64,000 nucleotides of DNA from an uncultured Lachnospiraceae bacterium. GTDB taxonomy: Bacteria; Bacillota; Clostridia; Lachnospirales; Lachnospiraceae. Positions within the stretch are counted from its first letter, which is position 1, and each line of letters opens with the position of its first letter. The notes beneath the pieces are model-generated. The model was not told the DNA's origin. It did no database searches and saw only the letters and a program-made list of their open reading frames with translations. A program made the position numbers and the translations under genes. Below are positions 56,826-64,000 of this stretch, in pieces. The stretch spans positions 1 through 64,000 of the forward strand of contig CAJTVQ010000007.1 of the NCBI GenBank assembly GCA_910579935.1, read 5' to 3'.

Positions 56826-59066
56826 ATGAAAAAGTTAGTGAAAGCAGCAAACAATGCCTTAGTTTTTTTGACTGTTGTGAGTCTTTTAAGCGGATGCGCC
56901 GCCCGAAAACAGCCGGATGTGCGGGATGATATCCGGCGGGACGGACAGGAAGAAAATGTGCCGTCTGATGTTTCCGACGGACAGGACGAGCCTGTGTCTG
57001 CGGATACCGGTATCCTGTCTCCGCTTATGAATGGGGACAGGCCGTCTCTCATCGGCAGTATGGAGACGGAGGATGCGGGTAATGTCGTGCCGTGTGCGGA
57101 ACCTTATACGATCGCGCCCGATTTAAGCAACGTTGATAATCTGTTCCAGTTTTATTTTGAAGAGGAAGCGGCTCAGAAACTGGCTCAGAACGGATTTGTG
57201 GTGTACGGAGATGCCGGAAGGGAATTTTTTGAACTTTATGAGATAAACCGGTATGCCCAGTTTCCCAGTTTTATCACCGTGGATTCCATGATGCATACTT
57301 ATCATTTGTACTTTAGCTATTTGCTCAAAAATACCGAAAAGAATTATTTGTCAGACCGTATCACCCAATTGAGCCGGAATATGCTGGAAAACAGCATTGC
57401 CCAGTACGGACAGTTAAAGGGAAGCGAATGGGAAGCCGCTGCCATGCGCAATGTCGCTTTTTTTACCGTGGGAACCAAACTGCTGGACGATGATACGGAG
57501 ATAAAAGACTATGTGGAAGATACGGCGCTGCAGGAACTGGAGCACATCCGCCTTGCCGACGGCATCCACAGATCAGGGATCACCGGAGAGGAAGAAGACT
57601 ATACGCAGTATAAACCGCGGGGCTATTATGAAGGTGACGCAAAGCTGGAACAGTATTTTCAGGCTATGATGTGGTACGGCAGGATGCACTTTCCGCAGAA
57701 AAATGAGGAAGCGGACCGGAGTGCGCTCCTGATGACCATGGCACTGTCACAAGATGCGCAAAGCAGCGGATTGTGGGAATCCATCTATGCCGTAACTTCC
57801 TTCTTTTCGGGTGCAAGCGATGATTTGGGCGTATGCGAATATGCCCCTGTCGTCCGCGAAGTGTACGGGAAAAATTTTACAGTTCCGGAGCTGGCAGGAA
57901 ACGATACTGCGTTTGAACGGTTCCATGCCATGACCGCCTCCCTTTCCACCCCCCAGATTAACTCCCTTCCCATCCTTGACGGTGAAAATAATGTGATTCC
58001 GGGCTTCCGGTTTATGGGACAGCGGTTTACCATCGATGCAGCCATTATGCAGCAGCTGATCTACAGCAGGGTAGGACAAAACAGCGCCGGGGACGAACGG
58101 ATGCTTCCGGATGTGCTGGATGTTCCGGCGGCGCTTGGCAGCGATACCGCACTGCGCCTTTTAGAAGAAAGCGGAGCCGTTTCCTATGAGGGATATACGG
58201 AAAACATGGAAAAACTCAGGGAAAGTCTGTCCGGGAAAAATGCCCCGCTCTGGTCGGCCAGTCTGTATGCCTGCTGGCTGAATACCCTCCGTCCCCTGCT
58301 GGCGGTCAAAGGGGAAGGATATCCTGTGTTTATGCAGAACGAAGAATGGGCAAAGAAAAATCTGGAATGCTTCGCCGGCAGCTTTACGGAGCTGAAGCAT
58401 GATACCATCCTCTATTCGAAGCAGGTCATCGCGGAAATGGGCGGATGGGGCGAAGAAGAACTGGACGACAGGGGATATGTGGAACCGGAACCCCTTATAT
58501 ATGCAAGATTTGCCGCACTCACCGACCTGACGGCACAGGGACTGGATACATACGGTATGTTAAGCGGCACGGATAAGGAAAACCTATCCCGCCTTTCCCA
58601 CATTGCAAACCAGTTATTCACCATTTCCAATAAGGAACTGCGGGATGAAACGCTCACGGACGACGAGTATGAATTCATCAAAAGTTACGGAGGAACCATC
58701 GAACACTTCTGGTACGAAGCCGCCAAAGGAGAAGCGCAGTCAGATATAGTATCCAGCCAGGAATTTCCGGCCGCAGTTGTGGTGGATATCGCTACGGATC
58801 CGAACGGCGAAGTACTGGAAGCGGCAACCGGCAGCCCTTCCATGATCTGTGTCGTGGTAAAAGTGGACGGAAAACTGAAAATTGCACGGGGAAGTGTCTA
58901 TTCCTTCTATCAGTTCCCATGGCCCATGAATGACCGGCTGACCGACTCTTCATGGCGGCTTATGATGGGGCTGCAGCCGGATGAAGAAGGATATTATCAC
59001 TATGACGCAAAGCTTCCGCAGCCGGACTGGACCGACAGCTACCGGTATCAATATGAACAGGAATAG
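56826..59066 (+). CDS. DUF3160 lipoprotein
   Basis: About 746 residues. The lipobox is VVSLLSGCAARK, placing the protein on the outside of the membrane. From about residue 100 it is a DUF3160-like protein: GFVVYGDAGREFFELYEINR, FITVDSMMHTYHLYFSYLLK, RGYYEGDAKLEQYFQAMMW and late MICVVVKVDGKLKIARGSVYSF. Function of the domain is unknown. The second ATG (56826) has GGAGG 8 bases upstream and gives a standard leader (MKKLVKAANNALVFLTVVS). It overlaps the CapA-like gene by 14 bases. Confidence 0.88.
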   Translation: MKKLVKAANNALVFLTVVSLLSGCAARKQPDVRDDIRRDGQEENVPSDVSDGQDEPVSADTGILSPLMNGDRPSLIGSMETEDAGNVVPCAEPYTIAPDLSNVDNLFQFYFEEEAAQKLAQNGFVVYGDAGREFFELYEINRYAQFPSFITVDSMMHTYHLYFSYLLKNTEKNYLSDRITQLSRNMLENSIAQYGQLKGSEWEAAAMRNVAFFTVGTKLLDDDTEIKDYVEDTALQELEHIRLADGIHRSGITGEEEDYTQYKPRGYYEGDAKLEQYFQAMMWYGRMHFPQKNEEADRSALLMTMALSQDAQSSGLWESIYAVTSFFSGASDDLGVCEYAPVVREVYGKNFTVPELAGNDTAFERFHAMTASLSTPQINSLPILDGENNVIPGFRFMGQRFTIDAAIMQQLIYSRVGQNSAGDERMLPDVLDVPAALGSDTALRLLEESGAVSYEGYTENMEKLRESLSGKNAPLWSASLYACWLNTLRPLLAVKGEGYPVFMQNEEWAKKNLECFAGSFTELKHDTILYSKQVIAEMGGWGEEELDDRGYVEPEPLIYARFAALTDLTAQGLDTYGMLSGTDKENLSRLSHIANQLFTISNKELRDETLTDDEYEFIKSYGGTIEHFWYEAAKGEAQSDIVSSQEFPAAVVVDIATDPNGEVLEAATGSPSMICVVVKVDGKLKIARGSVYSFYQFPWPMNDRLTDSSWRLMMGLQPDEEGYYHYDAKLPQPDWTDSYRYQYEQE

Positions 59067-60513
59067 GCGTTTACGACACGGATGGGGCCTGGCAGCAACA
59101 TGCACGGTCCTCTGCGCCGTCTTCTGCCTTCTATGGTACCATAGCGCCTTTCTGCCGCGATGGATTCACTGGAAGAGCGGAACGTTTTCCGACCGCACGG
59201 GTAAATACGATGTTTTTTTTAACGGGAAATCCGTCTGTGTCACTTATGACAGCAGTATCATCTGGAATTCACCGGACGGCGTCAAAGTGCAGGATGCACT
59301 GACCTGCGACATCGACAACGACCGGGAAGACGAACTGGTGCTGCTTTGCTGGAAAAAAGGACGGTACGGCCCGCAGAAGCCCTTTTGGGCAGACCGGGAT
59401 GAGCGGACGTGGTCCCAGCATATTTTTATCTACGAATATGAACAGGAGAAGATCCGGCCCAAATGGATGTCCTCCTATATCGGTCAGGATGTGGCGGAAA
59501 TGACCGTAAATGTGGGAAAAGCTTCGTTAAACCGTCTTTTCCTGACCGATCCCGGCGGAAAGATCAACTGCTGGGTATGGGATTCCTGGGGGTTTCGTAA
59601 AGAAGATACTGATGTTTCTTTTGCCGTATTCGGCGATAACCTGATTCATGAACCGATTTACCAATACGGGCTGCGCCACGATCCCTCCTTTGGTTTCCTG
59701 TTCGGAAATCTGAAGGATATCATTTCCCAAAGTGACATTTCCGTGATCAATCAGGAGACGCCCCTCACGGAGCAGCCTTCCATGTACAGCGGGTATCCCA
59801 GATTCGGCACACCCGCCGGTGTGGGACAGGCCATTGTAAACGCCGGATTTGACATCGTGACCTGCGCTACCAATCATGCTCTGGATAAAGGTGCGGACGG
59901 CGTTTCGTATACGAAGGATTTTTTCACATCCCGCCATGTGACCTGCCTTGGCATACAGACGGCCGGCGAACAAGACTATCGGCCCTATGAGATCATCGAT
60001 AAAAACGGCATCCGTTTTGCCCTGCTCAATTATACTTACGGCACAAACGGCATCCGTATCCCGGCCGGTTCTCCCAACCTGGTTCATCTTCTGGAGGACG
60101 AGGAAAAGATCCAAAATGACATCCGTCAGGCAAAAGCAGACAGTGACTGCGTGATCCTCTTCGTCCACTGGGGTACCGAAAATGAAAGGAAGCCGGATGA
60201 ATTCCAGATAAAATGGACACAGGTATTCCTGGAAAGCGAAGCGGATGTTGTCATCGGCACCCATCCGCATACCCTCCAGCCGTATGAAGTTCTTCAAAGC
60301 AGCACCGGACATGAGATGCTCATTTACTATTCCATCGGAAATTACATAAGCGCCCAGCAGGAAAAGGAATGCGTGAAAGGAGGCATGGCTGTGTTCACCG
60401 TATCGCTTACTTCCGACGGATATACCGTTACGGATTACGGATTGCAGCCGCTGCGCATAACCAGTCACGGAGGCGGAAGATATACGGCGGAACTATATGA
60501 TGCCGATTCATAA
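59053..60513 (+). CDS. CapA-family (PGA_cap) protein
   Basis: About 486 residues with an N-terminal membrane helix (AATCTVLCAVFCLLWYHS). A region of about 150 residues that reads like a beta-propeller or FG-GAP-type repeat follows (ALTCDIDNDREDELVLLCWK). Then comes the CapA metallophosphoesterase-like domain: VSFAVFGDNLIHEP, SVINQETPLTE, CATNHALDKGADG, ILFVHWGTENERKPDEFQ, IGTHPHTLQPYEVL and IYYSIGNYISAQ. CapA of Bacillus takes part in poly-gamma-glutamate export; here the substrate is unknown. The start at 59053 overlaps the DUF3160 gene; an alternative start is 58981. Confidence 0.85.
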   Translation: MNRNRRLRHGWGLAATCTVLCAVFCLLWYHSAFLPRWIHWKSGTFSDRTGKYDVFFNGKSVCVTYDSSIIWNSPDGVKVQDALTCDIDNDREDELVLLCWKKGRYGPQKPFWADRDERTWSQHIFIYEYEQEKIRPKWMSSYIGQDVAEMTVNVGKASLNRLFLTDPGGKINCWVWDSWGFRKEDTDVSFAVFGDNLIHEPIYQYGLRHDPSFGFLFGNLKDIISQSDISVINQETPLTEQPSMYSGYPRFGTPAGVGQAIVNAGFDIVTCATNHALDKGADGVSYTKDFFTSRHVTCLGIQTAGEQDYRPYEIIDKNGIRFALLNYTYGTNGIRIPAGSPNLVHLLEDEEKIQNDIRQAKADSDCVILFVHWGTENERKPDEFQIKWTQVFLESEADVVIGTHPHTLQPYEVLQSSTGHEMLIYYSIGNYISAQQEKECVKGGMAVFTVSLTSDGYTVTDYGLQPLRITSHGGGRYTAELYDADS

Positions 60514-60544
60514 CAAGCAAAAACCCCGGACGGAGCGGGACGCC

Positions 60545-62443
60545 TTATTGCGCCACCGCTCCGCCTGTATACAGCTGATGATATTTTCCTTTCTGTTCAA
60601 TCAATTCCTCATGTGTTCCCCGCTCAATGACCCGTCCCTGCTCCAATACCATAATGCAGTCACTGTTGCGTACCGTTGACATTCTGTGCGCAATGACGAA
60701 CGTCGTCCGTCCGCTCATCAGCTTATCCATACCGTCCTGCACGATTTTCTCCGTACGTGTATCGATGGAGGAAGTGGCTTCATCCAGAATCAGCACCGGG
60801 GGATCTGCGATCGCCGCCCTTGCAATGGCAAGCAGCTGCCGCTGTCCCTGACTTAAATTGCTGCCGTCTCCGGTCAGCACCGTGTAGTAGCCCCGCGGCA
60901 GACGGGATATAAAGCTGTGGGCATTCGCCAGCTGCGCCGCCGCATAAATTTCCCGTTCCGTGGCATCCAGCTTTCCATAGCGTATATTATCCATTACCGT
61001 ACCGGTAAACAAATGGGTATCCTGTAATACGATCCCGAGGGAACGGCGCAGATCTACCTTTTTGATCTTATTGATATTGATTCCGTCATACCGGATCTTC
61101 CCGTCCTGTATATCGTAAAAACGGTTGATCAGGTTGGTTATGGTCGTTTTTCCTGCCCCGGTGGAGCCTACGAATGCAATCTTCTGTCCCGGTGTCGCAT
61201 ACAGCTTTACATCGTGAAGCACCGTTTTCTCCGGTACATACCCGAAGTCCACGCCGTCAAATACCACATCCCCCTTCAGTTCCGTATAAGTCACCGTACC
61301 GTCCGCCTTGTGGGGATGCTTCCACGCCCACATACCGGTGCGTTTTTCCGATTCCACCAGTTTTCCGTTCTCCTTGCGGACATGAACCAGTGTCACATAA
61401 CCTTCATCCGTTTCCGGTTCCTCATCCAGCAGTTTAAATATCCGCTCCGCTCCGGCAAGCGCCATGATTATGCTGTTAAACTGGGTACTGATCTGGTTGA
61501 TCGGCATGTTAAAACTCCGGTTAAAGGTTAAGAAACTGGCAAGCTTCCCTACCGTCAGCCCCGTCCAGCCGTTGAGGGCAAGCACACCGCCCACCATGGC
61601 GCAGAGCACATAACTCATGTTTCCCAGCTGGGCATTGATCGGCCCCATCACATTGGCATAGCGGTTGGCAAGGTTGGCGCTTTCAAACAGCTCTTCATTC
61701 CTGCGCCTAAACTCCTCCAGTGTGGCTTCTTCCCGGCAGAATACTTTCACCACCTTCTGCCCGTTCATCATTTCCTCGATATAACCGTTTAAGTTTCCCA
61801 AAGCCCGCTGCTGCCCCACGAAATTGCTGCCGGACAGCCCGGCCACCCTGCCGCTGGCAAACAGCATCACTGCCACCATGATCAAAGTCACCACAGTCAG
61901 AGGTACACTCAGTACAAACATGCTGATCAGGACGCTCACAATGGTAATCGCACTGTTGATCAGCTGGGGAATGGACTGACTCACCATCTGCCGCAGCGTG
62001 TCGGTATCATTGGTATACAGCGACATGATATCCCCATGGGGATGACTGTCAAAATAGCGGATGGGAAGGCTTTCCATATGCACGAACATGGCGTCGCGGA
62101 AATTCCGCAGCATCCCCTGCGTGATCACCACCATGATTCTCGCCTGCGCATAAGCGGCGATCACGCCCACTGCGTAAAAACAGGCCACCCTGGTAATGGC
62201 AGCCACCAGTCCGGAAAAATCCGGATTCTGCTGCCCGATCAGAGGAACAATGTAATCGTCGATCAGCGTCCTTGTGAACATCGTTCCCTGCACACTGGCA
62301 AGCACGGATACAACAATGCAGATCAATACAATGACTCCGGCCGCCCAATAATCTTTTAATACAAATTTCATCAGACGCTTGAATAATCCTACCGGATTCT
62401 GCAATTTGGGTCTTGGCCCCCTCTGTGGTCCCGGTCCCGGCAT
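60545..62443 (-). CDS. ABC exporter half-transporter, catalytically complete site
   Basis: About 632 residues: a six-helix membrane domain from residue about 30, then an ATPase domain with Walker A VGSTGAGKTTITN, signature LSQGQRQLLAIAR, Walker B PPVLILDEATSSID (catalytic E present) and VIAHRMSTVRNSD. Pairs of this type export drugs, peptides or lipids. It starts 2 bases after its partner's stop and is certainly coexpressed. Confidence 0.92.
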   Translation of the reverse strand: MPGPGPQRGPRPKLQNPVGLFKRLMKFVLKDYWAAGVIVLICIVVSVLASVQGTMFTRTLIDDYIVPLIGQQNPDFSGLVAAITRVACFYAVGVIAAYAQARIMVVITQGMLRNFRDAMFVHMESLPIRYFDSHPHGDIMSLYTNDTDTLRQMVSQSIPQLINSAITIVSVLISMFVLSVPLTVVTLIMVAVMLFASGRVAGLSGSNFVGQQRALGNLNGYIEEMMNGQKVVKVFCREEATLEEFRRRNEELFESANLANRYANVMGPINAQLGNMSYVLCAMVGGVLALNGWTGLTVGKLASFLTFNRSFNMPINQISTQFNSIIMALAGAERIFKLLDEEPETDEGYVTLVHVRKENGKLVESEKRTGMWAWKHPHKADGTVTYTELKGDVVFDGVDFGYVPEKTVLHDVKLYATPGQKIAFVGSTGAGKTTITNLINRFYDIQDGKIRYDGININKIKKVDLRRSLGIVLQDTHLFTGTVMDNIRYGKLDATEREIYAAAQLANAHSFISRLPRGYYTVLTGDGSNLSQGQRQLLAIARAAIADPPVLILDEATSSIDTRTEKIVQDGMDKLMSGRTTFVIAHRMSTVRNSDCIMVLEQGRVIERGTHEELIEQKGKYHQLYTGGAVAQ

Positions 62444-62444
62444 C

Positions 62445-64000
62445 TTACATTCCTCCCTTCTCGTCAAAATCCCCGCCGCCCGACATCTGCTGCTCATAGA
62501 CGTCACGATAGATTTCGTTCTTCTTTAACAGGTTTTCCGGCGTATCAAACGCATCGATCTTACCGTTTTCCATCACAATGACACGATCCGCATGTTCGAT
62601 ACTGGAAATACGCTGGGCGATGATAATCTTGGTCGTATCCGGAATTTCCTGCGCAAATGCCTTCCGGATCTTCGCATCCGTCGCCGTATCCACGGCGCTG
62701 GTGCTGTCATCCAAAATCAGTATTTTCGGTTTTTTCAGCAGCGCCCTTGCAATACAGAGTCTCTGCTTCTGCCCGCCGGATACATTGGCGCCGCCCTGCT
62801 CTATGTACGTTTCATATCCGTCCGGCAGTTTTTCGATGAATTCGTCCGCACAGGCAAGCCGGCAGGCTCTTTTGCACTCTTCCTCCGTGGCCGATGCATC
62901 CCCCCATCTTAAGTTATCCAGAATGGTTCCCGAAAACAGCACGTTTTTCTGCAATACCACGGATACCTCATTGCGCAGCGTTTCGATGTCATAAGCGCGC
63001 ACATCCGCGCCGCCCACCTGAATACTGCCTCCGCTCACGTCATACAGACGGCTGATCAAATTCACCAGACTGGTCTTGGCGCTTCCGGTTCCGCCCAGAA
63101 TGCCGACCGTTTCCCCCGAACGGATTTCCAGATGCACATCCGCAAGTACCGGTTCCTCGCTTTCCTCGTTGTATTTAAAAAATACATGTTCAAAACGGAT
63201 GCTTCCGTCGGCCACTTCCATCTTCGGATTTTCCGGATTGGTTAAGCTGCTCTTTTCATTGATCACCTCGCAGATACGCTCCGCGCTTGCCATACTCATC
63301 GTCACCATGACAAAAATCATGGACAGAATCATCAGACTCATTAAAATATTCATACAGTAAGTCAGCAGACTCATCAGGTCCCCTGTGGTCATACTGTCCG
63401 CCACGATCATTTTTGCTCCCATATAGCTGATGCAGAGGATGCAGGTATAGACGGTAATCTGCATCAAAGGGCTGTTCAGGGCCAGAACGTTTTCCGCCTT
63501 TGTAAACAGACGGTGCACATTCCTGCTGGCTGCCTTAAACTTTTCCACCTCATGTTCTTCCCGCACATATGCCTTTACCACACGGATTGCGGATACATTT
63601 TCCTGTACACTGGCATTCATGTCATCGTATTTTTCAAAAATACTGCGGAAGGTTTTCATCGTCCGCGTGACGATCACCATAAGACAGCACCCAAGGGCAA
63701 GCACCGCCACAAGATAGACCACCGCTACCCTCGCATTGATAAAAAATGACATTACCATGGCACAAATCAGGGAAAACGGCGCCCGGATACACATCCGCAG
63801 GATCATCTGATAGGCATTCTGCACATTGGTCACATCCGTAGTCAGACGTGTCACCAGCCCCGCCGTACTGTACTTGTCAATATTGGCAAAAGAAAAACTC
63901 TGGATATTCGTAAACATCGCTTCCCGCAGATTGCGTGCAAACCCCGTGGATGCCTTTGCACCGAAATATCCCCCGGCAAAACCGGCAGACAGCGATACTG
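62445..64000 (-). CDS. ABC exporter half-transporter, degenerate site (5' end outside window)
   Basis: The frame is open through the window edge at 64000, so the N-terminal part is missing. Visible: several membrane helices, then an ATPase with Walker A GGTGSAKTSLVN, signature VSGGQKQRLCIARA and Walker B PKILILDDSTSAVD, where the catalytic glutamate is replaced by D. Together with the partner it forms a heterodimer with one consensus and one degenerate ATP site, as in LmrCD/BmrCD-like exporters. Confidence 0.9.
   Translation of the reverse strand, partial: VSLSAGFAGGYFGAKASTGFARNLREAMFTNIQSFSFANIDKYSTAGLVTRLTTDVTNVQNAYQMILRMCIRAPFSLICAMVMSFFINARVAVVYLVAVLALGCCLMVIVTRTMKTFRSIFEKYDDMNASVQENVSAIRVVKAYVREEHEVEKFKAASRNVHRLFTKAENVLALNSPLMQITVYTCILCISYMGAKMIVADSMTTGDLMSLLTYCMNILMSLMILSMIFVMVTMSMASAERICEVINEKSSLTNPENPKMEVADGSIRFEHVFFKYNEESEEPVLADVHLEIRSGETVGILGGTGSAKTSLVNLISRLYDVSGGSIQVGGADVRAYDIETLRNEVSVVLQKNVLFSGTILDNLRWGDASATEEECKRACRLACADEFIEKLPDGYETYIEQGGANVSGGQKQRLCIARALLKKPKILILDDSTSAVDTATDAKIRKAFAQEIPDTTKIIIAQRISSIEHADRVIVMENGKIDAFDTPENLLKKNEIYRDVYEQQMSGGGDFDEKGGM

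Overview
The window looks like a stretch of chromosome from a Gram-positive anaerobe of the class Clostridia, most likely family Lachnospiraceae. This placement is an inference. It rests on a PolC-type polymerase, the trigger factor-clpP-clpX-lon-engB cluster, HrcA/CIRCE control of groESL, HemZ, VanZ-like and AI-2E-like membrane proteins, strong AGGAGG ribosome sites with some GTG and TTG starts, and the absence of outer-membrane genes. Most genes lie on the minus strand.

Region 1 (1-2950) is the accessory part. It holds the promoter and first codons of a TetR-like regulator, an orphan protein tail, a remnant of a prophage tail-assembly chaperone, a protein resembling toxin endoRNases of the ToxN/CptN kind with a damaged 5' end, a small HTH-like ORF, a small secreted protein whose likely start is out of frame, and a set of nested inverted repeats. 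I read it as debris of several mobile elements.

Region 2 (2954-13770) is ordinary chromosome: hemZ, an MmcQ/YjbR protein, a MATE exporter, an MBL hydrolase, the bifunctional (p)ppGpp enzyme, apt, a VOC protein, a response regulator with an HD-GYP output domain, and groES-groEL behind a CIRCE operator. Region 3 (14044-18180) holds two tandem proteins with eroded GGDEF motifs, followed by three soluble helical proteins that I cannot assign. It is the best candidate here for an undescribed functional unit. Region 4 (18380-31900) carries a truncated YeiH-type permease, an epimerase-like protein, an AlbA_2/ATPase-like regulator, a DUF4163/DUF3298-type lipoprotein, a glycerophosphodiesterase, MFS and MATE transporters, an AraC regulator, vanZ-like, truA, a D-lactate dehydrogenase-like enzyme and an AI-2E family permease.

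Region 5 (31967-38477) is the protein-quality-control cluster tig-clpP-clpX-lon-engB, read leftwards. Region 6 (38816-48693) has a small membrane protein, tRNA-Glu(CTC), CheY-like and CheX-like proteins, polC, ispG, and a Ser/Thr kinase with its PP2C phosphatase. Region 7 (49013-56470) has two chemoreceptors, a sugar nucleotidyltransferase, an AraC regulator and an orphan TRAP-type binding lipoprotein next to a double-Cache chemoreceptor. The last part (56826-64000) has a DUF3160 lipoprotein, a CapA-like protein and a heterodimeric ABC exporter whose second gene runs off the window.

Related dispersed repeats occur at about 2.5, 25.1, 38.7 and 56.7 kb, with an isolated end at 50.87 kb. They look like a MITE-type family resident in this genome.
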